Notes: generated by a model from the sequence alone, not told the origin. Shown: positions 28,326 to 36,951, numbered from the stretch's first letter. The stretch is 64,000 bases of DNA from Streptomyces hygroscopicus subsp. hygroscopicus (GCF_030269125.1 NZ_BSSM01000005.1:1-64000), one strand, 5' to 3'. Translations and numbers: made by a program.

Positions 28326-29087
28326 TCACCAGGTGGGCCGCGCCGAGACACCCCCGTCCACCACCAGGTCGTGGCCGGTGATCCAGGAGGCGAGGGGTGA
28401 GGCCAGGAAGACGCAGGCGTCGGCCACGTCCTCGGGGCGGCCCAGGCGGCCGGTGGGCGCGGCGGCCAGCCAGCGGCGGACGCCGTCCGGCCAGGCCCGC
28501 GCGAGGCCCTCCCGGTCGATCAGGCCCGGGGAGACCGTGTTGACGCGGATGCCGTCGGGGCCGTACTCCAGGGCGGCCGCGCGAGCGTGCGTGACGACCG
28601 CCGCCTTGGCCGCGCCGTAGTGGGCGTGACCGGGGGCGGGCCGGTCGGCCTCGATGGAGGCGATGTGGGTCACGGTGCCGCCACCGTGGGCCCTCAGAGG
28701 GGCCGCGGCGGCCTGGGTGCAGGCGAAGACACCGGTCAGATCGGTGTCGACCACCGCGCGCCACTCGGCGGCCGTCATGCCGGGCAGGGGTCGGACCGGC
28801 TGGACGGCCGCGTTGTTGACCAGCGCCGTGAGCCGTCCGCCGGACCAGTCGAGGGTCTCGTGGACCAGGCGGTGGCAGGCGTCCTCGTCCGTCAGGTCCG
28901 CGCGCAGGACGACCGCCTCGCCGCCCGCCCCCCGGATACGGTCGGCGACCTCGCGGGCCTCGGTCACCGCCGTGCGGCAGTGGAGGGCGACCGCCGCGCC
29001 CTCCTCGGCGAAGCGCAGGGCGATGGCGCGGCCGATGCCGCCGCCCGCTCCGGTCACCAGGGCGGTCTGTCCGTCGAGGAGGCTCAT
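28326..29087 (-). CDS. Short-chain dehydrogenase/reductase
   Basis: This 253-residue classical SDR has the cofactor motif TGAGGGIG at residues 12-19, NNAA in the middle, a catalytic Ser in HIASIEAD and YGAAK providing the Tyr/Lys pair. The C-terminal GHDLVVDGG is typical. Arg after His in LHCRTAV, at the end of the second strand, suggests NADP preference. The start overlaps the upstream cupin stop by 4 nt (ATGA), so translation is coupled. The substrate is unknown. Confidence 0.9.
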   Translation of the reverse strand: MSLLDGQTALVTGAGGGIGRAIALRFAEEGAAVALHCRTAVTEAREVADRIRGAGGEAVVLRADLTDEDACHRLVHETLDWSGGRLTALVNNAAVQPVRPLPGMTAAEWRAVVDTDLTGVFACTQAAAAPLRAHGGGTVTHIASIEADRPAPGHAHYGAAKAAVVTHARAAALEYGPDGIRVNTVSPGLIDREGLARAWPDGVRRWLAAAPTGRLGRPEDVADACVFLASPLASWITGHDLVVDGGVSARPTW

Positions 29088-29560
29088 GGGCGGCACAGTT
29101 CCCTGATCCGGGCGGCCTCGGCGGGGTAACGCGCCGTGAGGTCGGCCGGGTTCCCGTGTTCGTAGTCCTCGTAGGTGAACCCGGGGGCCGTCGTGCAGCC
29201 GAAGAACGTCCACGCGCCGCCCGGGGCCACCCGCGCGCCCATCCAGGTGCGGGCCGGGACGGTCAGCTGGAGCCGCTGCCCGGCGCGCAGGAGGGGGCCG
29301 AGGACGGCGGTGCGGGTGGTGCCGTCGGGGGCGAGGAGCAGGAGGTCCAGCGGGTCGCCGAGGTAGAAGTGCCAGATCTCGGCGTAGGGCAGGCGGTGCA
29401 GGGCGGAGTAGTCGTCCGCCGTGAGCAGCGCCACGATGGCGGAGCCCTCGGGGTGGCCGTCCGCCCGCTCGGGCCCCGCCCAGGTGCGCCGGAACAGGCC
29501 GCCCTCGCGGGGGATCGGCCGGAGTCCGTAGTGCGCGATCAGCTCGTGCGGAGTCGTCAC
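29084..29560 (-). CDS. Cupin-fold DUF985 family protein
   Basis: This 158-residue protein starts LIAHYGLRPIPREGGLFRRT and has the central cupin motif WHFYLGDPLDLLLLAPDG. An aromatic-rich end with WTFFGCTTAPGFTYEDYE follows, as in the DUF985/cupin_5 family. Members bind a metal or small molecule; no reaction is established. GTG 29560 overlaps the stop of the upstream frameshifted gene by 4 nt (GTGA). Its stop in turn overlaps the SDR start, making a three-gene coupled set. Confidence 0.8.
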   Translation of the reverse strand: MTTPHELIAHYGLRPIPREGGLFRRTWAGPERADGHPEGSAIVALLTADDYSALHRLPYAEIWHFYLGDPLDLLLLAPDGTTRTAVLGPLLRAGQRLQLTVPARTWMGARVAPGGAWTFFGCTTAPGFTYEDYEHGNPADLTARYPAEAARIRELCRP

Positions 29561-30080
29561 CCTCCGAAAGCTACGTCCAGGAAGGCGAGTCGGGCGTGCT
29601 TCTCGGGGAGGTGGACGTCGGGGAGGTCGACCTCGGGGAGCACCACCGCCTGGCCTGGCACGAAGCCCTGGCGGACGAAGCGGGCGAAGGCCTTGGTGGT
29701 GCGGGCGCCGGAGACCAGCCAGCCGTTGCCGCCCGCCGTGCCGGGGCCGTCCGTGGCGAACAGGCCCACCGCGTCCGGGCCCGGATGCCGTATCACCTGC
29801 TCGCGCCAGAGCTCGGCGGGGAAGCCCGCGAAGAGGAGGTGGGTGGAGAGCCGGACGGCGAGCGGGGTCCAGGGCTCCCAGCGGCGGCCAGGCGGCAACG
29901 GCGGGCCAGGACGTCCCAGGGCACGTCCGCGGAGCCGAGGAAGGAGGCCGGCGTGCCCTGGGCGCGGTGCCGTTCGGCCTCCAGCCGCCGGGCCCGGTCG
30001 AACGCGGTGACCCTGCCCTGGGTGCGGGCCAGTTCTGGATATTCCTCGCGATGGAGGGATCGTACGCGGCGCGGGATCAT
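29557..30080 (-). pseudogene. Frameshifted conserved hypothetical gene (single-base deletion)
   Basis: Two protein-like segments lie in different frames and join without a gap near 29905. The upstream part reads EYPELARTQGRVTAFDRARR through DVPWDVLARRCRLAA. The downstream part reads RWEPWTPLAVRLSTHLLF and runs to the stop at 29557. Restoring one C in GCCGCCGCTGG (minus strand) gives LAARWEPW and a single frame of about 174 codons from ATG 30080. The downstream piece alone (113 residues from 29898) could still be translated. The family is not recognised. It may be a real mutation or a sequencing error in a GC run. The stop overlaps the cupin start. Confidence 0.6.
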
Positions 30081-30086
30081 CGACCC

Positions 30087-30680
30087 ATGGACGTCACCCT
30101 GCACCTCGCACAGGACCCGGAGGCCGACGCGCTGCTCGGGCGCTCGCCCCTCGCCGCACTGACCGGGATGCTGCTGGACCAGCAGGTCCCGATGGAGTGG
30201 GCGTTCAAGGGACCCCGCACCATCGCCGACCGGCTCGGCGCCGAGGACCTGGACGCCCACGAGATCGCCGCGCGGGACCCGGAGGCCTTCGCCGCGCTGC
30301 TCTCCGAGAAGCCGGCCGTGCACCGCTATCCGGGCTCCATGGCGAAGCGCGTCCAGCAGCTGTGCCAGTACCTGGTCGAGCACTACGACGGGGACGCCGA
30401 AGCCGTCTGGAGGGGCGTCGGGAGCGGGGCCGAGCTGCTGAGGCGGCTGGAGGACCTGCCGGGGTTCGGCCGGCAGAAGGCGCAGATCTTCCTCGCGCTG
30501 CTGGGCAAGCAGCTCGGGGTCGCGCCGGCGGGCTGGCGCGAGGCCGCCGGCGCCTACGGCGAACCGAGGTCCTACCGGTCCGTCGCCGACATCACGGGAC
30601 CGGACTCGCTCGCCAGGGTGCGCGCCCACAAGCAGGAGGCGAAGGCCGCGGCCAAGGCGGCGAAGGCGGCCCGGAAGTGA
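30087..30680 (+). CDS. HhH-GPD base-excision repair family protein
   Basis: This 197-residue protein resembles the TIGR03252-type HhH-GPD family related to endonuclease III and AlkA. It has LLDQQVPMEWAFKGP in the first helix bundle and a helix-hairpin-helix LEDLPGFGRQKAQIFLALLG (residues 128-147). The catalytic Asp of classical glycosylases is not obvious, so glycosylase activity is uncertain. The C-terminus is a Lys/Ala tail. ATG 30087 is only 6 bp from the divergent start of the frameshifted gene and has no clear ribosome-binding site. Confidence 0.75.
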   Translation: MDVTLHLAQDPEADALLGRSPLAALTGMLLDQQVPMEWAFKGPRTIADRLGAEDLDAHEIAARDPEAFAALLSEKPAVHRYPGSMAKRVQQLCQYLVEHYDGDAEAVWRGVGSGAELLRRLEDLPGFGRQKAQIFLALLGKQLGVAPAGWREAAGAYGEPRSYRSVADITGPDSLARVRAHKQEAKAAAKAAKAARK

Positions 30681-30746
30681 GCGGGGGCGTACGCCTGGTG
30701 GCCCACCCGAGTGGCGGACCGCGCGGAACCGTTCCGAGCATGGACC

Positions 30747-31442
30747 ATGACCGAGGCATCGCATCAGGGCCCGGAGTGGGGCCGTGAGTACGACGACCAG
30801 CACGTCCACGGCGGACACCCGCCCGGCGCCCTCCACGAACCACAGGGGCGCCGTGAGCGCCACGAGCCGGAACCGCCGTTCGAGGGGCCGTTGCACGCGC
30901 TGGCCCGAGCCGCCTGGCAGGTGGTCCTGTTCACCGGGATCGCCTCGCTGGTCCTCGGCATCCTGGTCCTGGTGTGGCCGGGCCCCTCGCTGGCCGTGGC
31001 CGGCGTCCTCTTCGGCCTCTACCTCCTGGTCAGCGGTGTCTTCCAGCTGATCGCCGCGTTCGGTACGCACCAGGCGACCTCGCTGCGGGTGCTGGCGTTC
31101 ATCAGCGGCACGCTGTCGATCCTGCTCGGCCTGCTCTGCTTCCGCGGGCCCATGCAGTCGATCCTGCTGCTCGCGCTGTGGATCGGCATCGGCTGGCTGA
31201 TCCGCGGGGTCACCCAGACCATGGCCGCGATCTCCGATCCCCGGATGCCCGCGCGCGGCTGGCAGATCCTGCTCGGCGTGCTGACCTTCGTCGCCGGGAT
31301 CGTGCTGATCGACTCGCCCTTCCGCTCGGTCGCCGTGCTGACCCTCGTCGGCGGCATCTGGCTGGTCGTGGTCGGCATCACCGAGATCGTCACCGCGTTC
31401 CGTATCCGGCAGCGGGCGCGGCGGGTGCCGCAGACCGTCTGA
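30747..31442 (+). CDS. HdeD/DUF308 family six-helix membrane protein
   Basis: This 231-residue protein has a charged His/Pro-rich N-terminal tail (about 50 residues) and then six hydrophobic helices in paired repeats, with GIASLVLGILVLVWPGPSL as the first. That is the HdeD/DUF308 arrangement. E. coli HdeD is linked to acid resistance; in actinobacteria the role is unknown. ATG 30747 has a poor ribosome-binding site. It follows the HhH gene by 66 nt and may be cotranscribed with it. Confidence 0.8.
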   Translation: MTEASHQGPEWGREYDDQHVHGGHPPGALHEPQGRRERHEPEPPFEGPLHALARAAWQVVLFTGIASLVLGILVLVWPGPSLAVAGVLFGLYLLVSGVFQLIAAFGTHQATSLRVLAFISGTLSILLGLLCFRGPMQSILLLALWIGIGWLIRGVTQTMAAISDPRMPARGWQILLGVLTFVAGIVLIDSPFRSVAVLTLVGGIWLVVVGITEIVTAFRIRQRARRVPQTV

Positions 31443-31456
31443 ACCGGCTCACCGCC

Positions 31457-32344
31457 CGCGGCGGGCCGTCCGAACAGCGTGATCTCCCGGCCCGGCCGGG
31501 TGCCGGCCGAGCGGGCCAGGGACGTGAACATCCCGCTGCCGACGACCTGTTCGACCACGGGGGCTCCTCCCCCACCGGGCGCTCCCGCGGCGCGGCGGGC
31601 GCCTGCCTCTCCGCCGGCGCGGCCCTCGGCTTCTCGTACGCCGACTCGCGGTCCACAGCCTGTGCACAACGTTCGTGGAGCGGCGAGTTCCGTACCGATT
31701 CGTCCAGTTCGGCCGGATCCAGCGGGCCCATCAGGGACTCCGGGGCAGGCAGCCGGGTCGCGTCGACCGGGGTCGGGGGCGCCGTTCTCGCCGGTGGCGA
31801 GGCGGCGGTCACCGTGCTCGGCGAGGTCGTACGACGGCCTGGGGAAGGTCCGCACGGTCGCCCGCAGCGCCTTCCGGTCGTCCGGGGTGAAGGCCCGCAG
31901 CGCGTGCTGGACGTGGTCGCCGAGCCGGCCGCGGAGGTCGGCGGGCCCGCCGTGCGCGTGGAACTCCGCGGGGGAATCCGCCGGGGCCCACCGCGGGCCG
32001 ACCTCGCCGGACCGCTGTCGTGCCCGCGGTCGCCGTCCGGAGCGCGACGCCCGACAGGTCGCCCTCGATGTCCGCGAGGGCCACCGGCACCCCCTGCGCC
32101 AACAGCTGTTCGGCGATCGCCTGGAGGGTCCGTCGTGCCGGTGCCGCTCGCGCCCCCGACCAGGCCGTGCCGGTCGAGCACGGACAGGGGGGCGCGCACC
32201 GGGGCGTCCGGGTGGGGCAGACGCCGTCCCACAGAAGGCGCCGAGGTCGGGGGCGGGGCCCGGGAAGGCGTGTCCGGCGGCGATCTCCCGGGCCGGCCCG
32301 GGGAGTCCCGCGGGCGCCTCGGGGCCCGCGTCGCCGTCGCTCAT
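31457..32344 (-). pseudogene. Decayed HerA/DUF853-type ATPase gene
   Basis: Fragments of a helicase HerA-like ATPase appear in order but in all three minus frames. They are MSDGDAGPEAPAGLPGPAREIAAGHAFP (split between two frames' start regions), LSVLDRHGLVGGASGTG (a damaged Walker A), TLQAIAEQLLAQGVPVALADI, LGDHVQHALRAFTPDDRKAL, ESLMGPLDPAELDESVRNSP and VVEQVVGSGMFTSLARS. Intact relatives are about 500 residues. Here only 888 bp remain, and the central ATPase region between the SPAEFHAHGG and HVQHALR segments is deleted. Several frameshifts preclude a functional product. Relatives are recalled from memory. Confidence 0.75.
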
Positions 32345-32466
32345 CCGGTCCCCTTGCTCCTTCATCCCGGCGCCTGTTGCCGATAGACGGCATTTGTTCT
32401 CGTTTGCGGAACCTTTTCAAGCGTCGCACTCCGGCGCCATGGCTGCGCCCGGAACGTCTGGGCCGG

Positions 32467-32472
32467 TAGGCT
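32467..32472 (+). promoter_or_regulatory. Candidate -10 of the VapB-like gene, leaderless layout
   Basis: TAGGCT, then 6 nt, then GTG 32479. There is no ribosome-binding site. Confidence 0.5.
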
Positions 32473-32478
32473 TTCCGT

Positions 32479-32775
32479 GTGATCTTCAAGCGCATCGGAA
32501 ACGGCCGGCCGTACCCCGATCACGGCCGGGAAAGCACCCGGCAGTGGGCGGACGTCGCGCCGCGCCCGGTCCGCCTCGATCAGCTCGTCACCACCAAGCA
32601 GCAGCTGGACCTGGAGACCCTCCTGGCGGAGGACTCGACGTTCTACGGCGACCTCTTCGCGCACGTCGTGAAGTGGCAGGGCGATCTCTACCTGGAGGAC
32701 GGCCTGCACCGCGCGGTGCGGGCGGCGCTCCAGCAGCGCCAGGTGCTGCACGCGCGGGTGCTCGAACTCGACTGA
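32479..32775 (+). CDS. Small conserved protein annotated VapB-like in Streptomyces
   Basis: The 98-residue protein begins MIFKRIGNGRPYPDHGRES and contains LDQLVTTKQQLDLETLLAED and KWQGDLYLEDGLHRAVRAAL. Proteins of this type are often labelled type II VapB family antitoxins, but no VapC/PIN toxin gene is adjacent, so the antitoxin name should be held loosely. GTG 32479 appears leaderless. It is divergent from the ATPase pseudogene and upstream of the LytR_C gene. Confidence 0.75.
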   Translation: MIFKRIGNGRPYPDHGRESTRQWADVAPRPVRLDQLVTTKQQLDLETLLAEDSTFYGDLFAHVVKWQGDLYLEDGLHRAVRAALQQRQVLHARVLELD

Positions 32776-32930
32776 CGGCGGGGCCGGTCGACAGCGACGC
32801 GCCCGAGGGGGCCGGACGGCGGGGCCGGTCGAGTGGCCCATCGGCCGTGTGGCGCTCGCGTATTGACCCTTTCGGGTTCCACTGAGCGCCCTCGACTGAT
32901 CATCTGATAGGCATCACCGCCCCGGCGCAC

Positions 32931-32936
32931 TACGCT
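32931..32936 (+). promoter_or_regulatory. Candidate -10 of the LytR_C gene, leaderless layout
   Basis: TACGCT, then 6 nt, then ATG 32943. Confidence 0.5.
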
Positions 32937-32942
32937 GCGTTC

Positions 32943-33590
32943 ATGAGCATGCTGACTCCCCCCGGCATGGGCGGCAGATACCGGATCACGGGGACGAAGT
33001 ACCCCCGGATGCGCCGGCCCCGGCGGCGAGGCCGGCTGGTCGCGGCCGTACTGGCGTCCGTGTGCACGCTCGGCCTGCTCGGCTGGGGCACGCTCCAGCT
33101 CATCGACGTCTTCAGCGGGGGCGAGTCGAGCGCCGCCGCGGCGAAGGCGTGCCGCGCCGAGGCCGACACGACGCGGGCCGCGGACGCGCACCGGGCGAAG
33201 GTGCTGCCCGCGCCCGGCCGGATCACCGTGAACGTCTACAACGCCACCGCGCGCACGGGGCTCGCCAAGGACACCGCGGACCAGCTGAAGAAGCGCGGAT
33301 TCAAGATCGGTGACGTGGGCAACGCCGGCCAGGACTACGACAAGAAGGTGAAGGGCGCGGGGCTGGTCCTCGGGCCGGCGTCCGCGGTCGGCACGTCGCT
33401 ACCGGTGCTCGGGGCGCAGGTCTCGGGGGCGGAGCAGCGCCCGGACGGCCGCAAGGGGGCCACGCTCGACCTCGTCCTCGGAGACGGGTTCAAGGGGCTC
33501 GTGAGGGCGGCGGACGCGGACAGGACGCTGACCGCCCTGACCGCGCCGGCGCCCCCGACCGCCGTCGGCTCCCCGAAGAAGGGGTGCTGA
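32943..33590 (+). CDS. LytR C-terminal-domain membrane-anchored protein
   Basis: The 215-residue protein has a basic cytosolic tail, one membrane helix (about residues 31-50) and an extracytoplasmic part. That part contains RITVNVYNATARTGLAKDTADQL and a following KKRGFKIGDVGNA, the LytR_C fold. In this family the domain occurs alone or after a LytR-CpsA-Psr transferase; here only the C-terminal type domain is present. It may act at the cell wall, but no activity is known. The start appears leaderless. Confidence 0.8.
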   Translation: MSMLTPPGMGGRYRITGTKYPRMRRPRRRGRLVAAVLASVCTLGLLGWGTLQLIDVFSGGESSAAAAKACRAEADTTRAADAHRAKVLPAPGRITVNVYNATARTGLAKDTADQLKKRGFKIGDVGNAGQDYDKKVKGAGLVLGPASAVGTSLPVLGAQVSGAEQRPDGRKGATLDLVLGDGFKGLVRAADADRTLTALTAPAPPTAVGSPKKGC

Positions 33591-33689
33591 CACCCCGTCG
33601 CCGGGTGCGGGTGGGCGCAGGGTGCTCGGGCCCGCGCGGCACGGCCGCGTGCCGAGAGGCGCCGCGCCCCGGCGTGTCGAGAGGCTCGG

Positions 33690-34325
33690 TTACTCCGCCG
33701 CGCCGTACAGCCGGTCTCCCGCGTCGCCGAGGCCCGGGACGATGTAGCCGTGCTCGTTCAGGTGGTCGTCCACCGCGGCCGTGACCACCGTGACCGGGGT
33801 GCCCGCCAGTTCGCGTTCCATCAGCTCGACGCCCTCGGGGGCGGCCAGCAGGACCACAGCCGTGACGTCGTCCGCGCCGCGCTTGATCAGCTCGCGGATG
33901 GAGGCGACCAGGGTGCCGCCCGTGGCCAGCATCGGGTCGAGGACGTAGACCTGGCGGCCCGAGAGGTCCTCCGGCATCCGGGTGGCGTACGCGGAGGGCT
34001 GGAGCGTCTCCTCGTTGCGGAGCATGCCCAGGAAGCCCACCTCGGCGGTCGGCAGCAGCCGGACCATGCCGTCGAGCATGCCGAGACCGGCACGCAGGAT
34101 CGGCACGACGAGCGGGCGCGGGCGGGCGAGCTTCACACCGGTGGTGCGGGCGACCGGCGTGTCGATGTCGACGACCTCGGTGCGCACGTCCCGCGTGGCC
34201 TCGTAGGCGAGCAGGGTGACCAGTTCGTCGGCGAGCCGGCGGAAGGTCGCGGAGTCGGTGCGCTGGTCGCGCAGCGTGGTGAGCTTGTGAGCGACCAGGG
34301 GGTGGTCGACGACATGGAGACGCAT
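33690..34325 (-). CDS. upp: Uracil phosphoribosyltransferase
   Basis: The 211-residue enzyme salvages uracil with PRPP to give UMP. It begins [20 protein letters not shown] and has [11 protein letters not shown], the PRPP-binding [14 protein letters not shown] and the uracil-site region [16 protein letters not shown] 34325 was chosen over one two codons upstream because TACCGT lies 7 nt before it, with no ribosome-binding site. That suggests a leaderless transcript starting at this codon. Confidence 0.95.
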   Translation of the reverse strand: MRLHVVDHPLVAHKLTTLRDQRTDSATFRRLADELVTLLAYEATRDVRTEVVDIDTPVARTTGVKLARPRPLVVPILRAGLGMLDGMVRLLPTAEVGFLGMLRNEETLQPSAYATRMPEDLSGRQVYVLDPMLATGGTLVASIRELIKRGADDVTAVVLLAAPEGVELMERELAGTPVTVVTAAVDDHLNEHGYIVPGLGDAGDRLYGAAE

Positions 34326-34332
34326 GCCCATA

Positions 34333-34338
34333 ACGGTA
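34333..34338 (-). promoter_or_regulatory. Candidate -10 of upp, leaderless layout
   Basis: TACCGT on the minus strand, then 7 nt, then ATG 34325. Confidence 0.45.
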
Positions 34339-34419
34339 CCCGCGCCCCGGACCGGTCGGCGCTGGCGTCAAACCGCCCGTCCGAGGGAAAGTGAGAGGGA
34401 CGGACTGGGGTGGTGTGAC

Positions 34420-34764
34420 GTGTCTGACCTGCCGGAGACGCCCGACGACGTGAAGGGGACCGGAACGCCGGGTCCCGGGACCGGCACGGCCGAACCGGCG
34501 GCGCGCGGCACCGGGACGGCCGGCCCCGGCGGCCCCGGCACCCCCGACACCCCGAAGACGGGTCCCGACACTCCCACCGGCGAATCCGCCGTTCCGGAGC
34601 CCGGGACCGCCGCCCCCGAGACCGAGGCCGAGCGGCGCCGCCGCAGGGCCCGGTTCCTGCGGGAGCTGGCCGAGGCCCGCGCCCTGCGCGCCCGGGTCCA
34701 GCCGCGACGCGCCAAGGCGGCCCGGCTGCGCCACGCCATGCGAATGCGCACCTTCCGCTGGTAG
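34420..34764 (+). CDS. Disordered small protein with basic C-terminus
   Basis: This 114-residue protein has about 70 residues of Gly/Thr/Pro low complexity. A charged helix rich in Arg and Glu (EAERRRRRARFLRELAEAR) and a basic end RMRTFRW follow. GTG 34420 has GGGGTGG upstream. The highly conserved-looking C-terminal third suggests a real gene, perhaps nucleic-acid binding, but no family is recognised. It is divergent from upp. Confidence 0.6.
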   Translation: MSDLPETPDDVKGTGTPGPGTGTAEPAARGTGTAGPGGPGTPDTPKTGPDTPTGESAVPEPGTAAPETEAERRRRRARFLRELAEARALRARVQPRRAKAARLRHAMRMRTFRW

Positions 34765-35087
34765 GACGGACGCCATGAGCCGGGAGCCGTGGGCAAGAAG
34801 AAGGTGAGGAAGATCGCTGTGCCGCGCCGACGTTTCCGAGGTGGGCGTGCGTGAGCGTCTCGCAAAGCCGCGTACGATCCGCAGGTGGCAGCAACGAGAG
34901 CGCTGGTGACTCTGTGACGATTCACGCTCGAAACCGCCAGACACAGGGAGCCGAAGACGTCCCCTGAACGCCTTGTTTCTGCCACGATTCCGAGTGGGTG
35001 GGGCTCGGAGCCCAGCTCTCTCCGCCCAAGAACCTCCGGCCGGGGGGACCCCCAACCGGCACGCCTATGACCAGTGGGAGAGTCACG
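34765..35087. other. Intergenic region upstream of the tadA pair
   Basis: There are about 320 bases with no supported gene. It includes a less GC-rich patch near 34900-34990 that may hold the promoter of the tadA pair, though no clear hexamers are seen. Confidence 0.4.
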
Positions 35088-35627
35088 GTGTACTTCGCCG
35101 CACTGCTCGCGCGCACCGAAGACGGGTGGGAAGCGAGCGACACAGAGCTCGACGATGTGGAGACCCTGTCGGATCTGGCCGACCTCGCCCGTGAGGCCTC
35201 TCCGGAGGAGGACACGGTGCTCGTCCTGATCGAGCAGGAGGACGCCTGGTTCGGCGTCGTCCGCGTGGACGGGGAGGACGACCCCCGGATCTACGTCTCG
35301 GACGCGGCCGCCGCCGCCCGCAGCGCCTACGGTGAGCTGCTGCTCACCGACGAGCTGCTGGGCCGGGAACCCGGCGCCGCCGACGGTCCCGACCTGGACG
35401 AACTCGACCTCGACGGCACGGAGGACGGCGAGTCCGGGGCCGACGACGACGGGGACGAGGAGGGCGGCTCCGGTGACGCGGTGCCGCACAGCCCGGTCGG
35501 CGACAGCGAGATCCTCGACGACCTCGGCATCAGCGAGAAGGAACTGCGCTCCCTGGACGCCGAGGACGCGCTCGGTTCGATCGCCGAGGCCCTGGGAGCC
35601 TCGGAGGTGCTGGAGACCGTCCGCTGA
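35088..35627 (+). CDS. tRNA adenosine deaminase-associated protein
   Basis: The 179-residue protein begins YFAALLARTEDGWEASDTEL and has a compact N-terminal domain. An Asp/Glu-rich disordered middle (about residues 98-140) and a short helical end with ILDDLGISEKELRSLDAEDA follow. This matches the actinobacterial family found next to tadA (TIGR03941-type). GTG 35088 has GGGAG about 7 nt upstream; an ATG 21 nt earlier has no such site. It lies 14 nt before tadA and is surely cotranscribed. Its function beyond the association is unknown. Confidence 0.85.
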   Translation: MYFAALLARTEDGWEASDTELDDVETLSDLADLAREASPEEDTVLVLIEQEDAWFGVVRVDGEDDPRIYVSDAAAAARSAYGELLLTDELLGREPGAADGPDLDELDLDGTEDGESGADDDGDEEGGSGDAVPHSPVGDSEILDDLGISEKELRSLDAEDALGSIAEALGASEVLETVR

Positions 35628-35641
35628 CCGCGGGGCACCCG

Positions 35642-36127
35642 GTGGACCGCACGCCTCCGGCACCGGACCCGGTGCGCGACCCCTGGCGGGACGCCATGCG
35701 GCTCGCCCTGGACGAGGCCGAACGGGCCGTCCGGGGCGGGGACGTCCCCGTCGGCGCCGTCGTCCTGTCCCCGGACGGCACGACGGTGCTCGCCACCGGG
35801 CACAACGAGCGCGAGGCCACCGGCGACCCCACGGCCCACGCCGAGGTCCTCGCGATCCGGCGGGCCGCCGCGCGCCTCGGCGAATGGCGGCTGACCGGCT
35901 GCACCCTCGTCGTCACCCTGGAGCCCTGCACCATGTGCGCGGGCGCGCTGGTGCAGTCCCGGGTGGACCGGGTGGTCTACGGGGCCCGGGACGAGAAGGC
36001 GGGCGCCGCCGGCTCGCTGTGGGACGTGATCCGCGACCGGCGGCTCAACCACCGCCCGGAGGTCGTCGAGGGCGTCCTCGCCCCGGAGTGCGCCGCTCTC
36101 CTCACCGAGTTCTTCCGCGATCGCTGA
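35642..36127 (+). CDS. tadA: tRNA-specific adenosine deaminase TadA
   Basis: The 161-residue zinc enzyme deaminates A34 to inosine in tRNA-Arg(ACG), which is itself encoded in this window at about 56.1 kb. The HAE motif (H66, E68) and PCTMC (C96, C99) give the zinc ligands and proton shuttle. GDVPVGAVVL and MCAGALVQSRVDRVVYG are typical. GTG 35642 has a weak ribosome-binding site and is 14 nt after the upstream stop. Confidence 0.95.
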   Translation: MDRTPPAPDPVRDPWRDAMRLALDEAERAVRGGDVPVGAVVLSPDGTTVLATGHNEREATGDPTAHAEVLAIRRAAARLGEWRLTGCTLVVTLEPCTMCAGALVQSRVDRVVYGARDEKAGAAGSLWDVIRDRRLNHRPEVVEGVLAPECAALLTEFFRDR

Positions 36128-36172
36128 ACTCCGATTTCGAACCACGCCCCACCGTGCTGTAAGGTCTCCCTC

Positions 36173-36257
36173 GGTAGCGTGTCCGAGCGGCCGAAGGAGC
36201 TCGCCTCGAAAGCGAGTGTGGCGCAAGTCACCGAGGGTTCAAATCCCTCCGCTACCG
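36173..36257 (+). tRNA. tRNA-Ser (anticodon CGA)
   Basis: The 85-nt class II tRNA has acceptor arms GGTAGCG and CGCTACC, and the anticodon CGA at 36207-36209 with a long variable arm. TAAGGT at 36160-36165 may be its -10. Confidence 0.95.
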
Positions 36258-36263
36258 CTTCCG

Positions 36264-36294
36264 AAAGGGCCTCGTCTTACGACGGGGCCCTTTT
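36264..36294 (+). terminator. Terminator after tRNA-Ser(CGA)
   Basis: AAAGGGCCTCGTC and GACGGGGCCCTTT pair (one G-T) around a 4-nt loop and end in TTTT. Confidence 0.85.
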
Positions 36295-36443
36295 CGCATA
36301 CGGGGGCCGGGTCCGCCGCCACGCGGGCGCCGCGCCCAAAAGGCTTTGCCCGGTGGGCCGTTGGTCCCCGATAAGGGCGTGAACGTTACACTCGCCGCCG
36401 GCAGCAGGGGCCCGACGGCCCATGGACACACGGGAGGGCCGCG

Positions 36444-36623
36444 GTGGCGGTGAACGCCAAGAAGATCGTTCTGTACGCGCTCGTGGTCTTCGTGCTGTAC
36501 GTGATCATCACGGACCCGGCCAAGGCGGCCGGCTACGTCCAGATAGGCTTCGAGGGCATATCGGACGCGGCCAAGGCCATCGGGGACTTCATGACCTGGG
36601 CCGCCAACGGAGGAAAGAACTGA
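36444..36623 (+). CDS. Small single-pass membrane protein (59 aa)
   Basis: This 59-residue protein has one helix (IVLYALVVFVLYVIIT, about residues 8-23) and then a short amphipathic tail with GFEGISDAAKAIGDFM ending in NGGKN. GTG 36444 has GGGAGG about 7 nt upstream. The next gene begins 10 nt after its stop, and a GGAGG lies within its last codons. No family is recalled with certainty; small proteins like this are common in Streptomyces. Confidence 0.7.
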   Translation: MAVNAKKIVLYALVVFVLYVIITDPAKAAGYVQIGFEGISDAAKAIGDFMTWAANGGKN

Positions 36624-36633
36624 GGTACTCCGC

Positions 36634-36927
36634 ATGATCCGCCACCTGGTCCTGTTCAAGCTCAACGAGGGCGTCGAGCGCGACGATCCGCGGGTCGTCG
36701 CGGGTGCGGAGGCCTTCCGGGCGCTTCCCGGCCAGATCGAGGAGCTGCGCTCCTGGGAGTGCGCCTGGAACATCAGCGACCGGCCGAACGCCTACGACTT
36801 CGCGATCAACTCGGCGGTCGAGGACACCGACGCCCTCCGGCGCTACCTGGACCACCCGGCCCATCAGGCGGGCGTCGCCCTGTGGCGCGAGTTCGCCACG
36901 TGGGTGATCGCGGACTACGAGTTCTAG
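36634..36927 (+). CDS. Dabb (stress-responsive A/B barrel) protein
   Basis: The 97-residue protein begins MIRHLVLFKLNEGVERDD, the Dabb signature, with SAVEDTDALRRYLDHPAHQ before the C-terminal strand. Dabb proteins form dimeric ferredoxin-like barrels with varied or unknown roles. Coupling to the preceding 59-residue membrane protein is likely from the 10-nt spacing. Confidence 0.88.
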   Translation: MIRHLVLFKLNEGVERDDPRVVAGAEAFRALPGQIEELRSWECAWNISDRPNAYDFAINSAVEDTDALRRYLDHPAHQAGVALWREFATWVIADYEF

Positions 36928-36951
36928 GCCCCGCGCTCCCCGGTCCCACCG

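Noticed and set aside
32479..32775. Toxin-antitoxin module
   Set aside because: The small protein is VapB-like by common annotation, but no PIN-domain toxin gene lies on either side, so a module is not supported.
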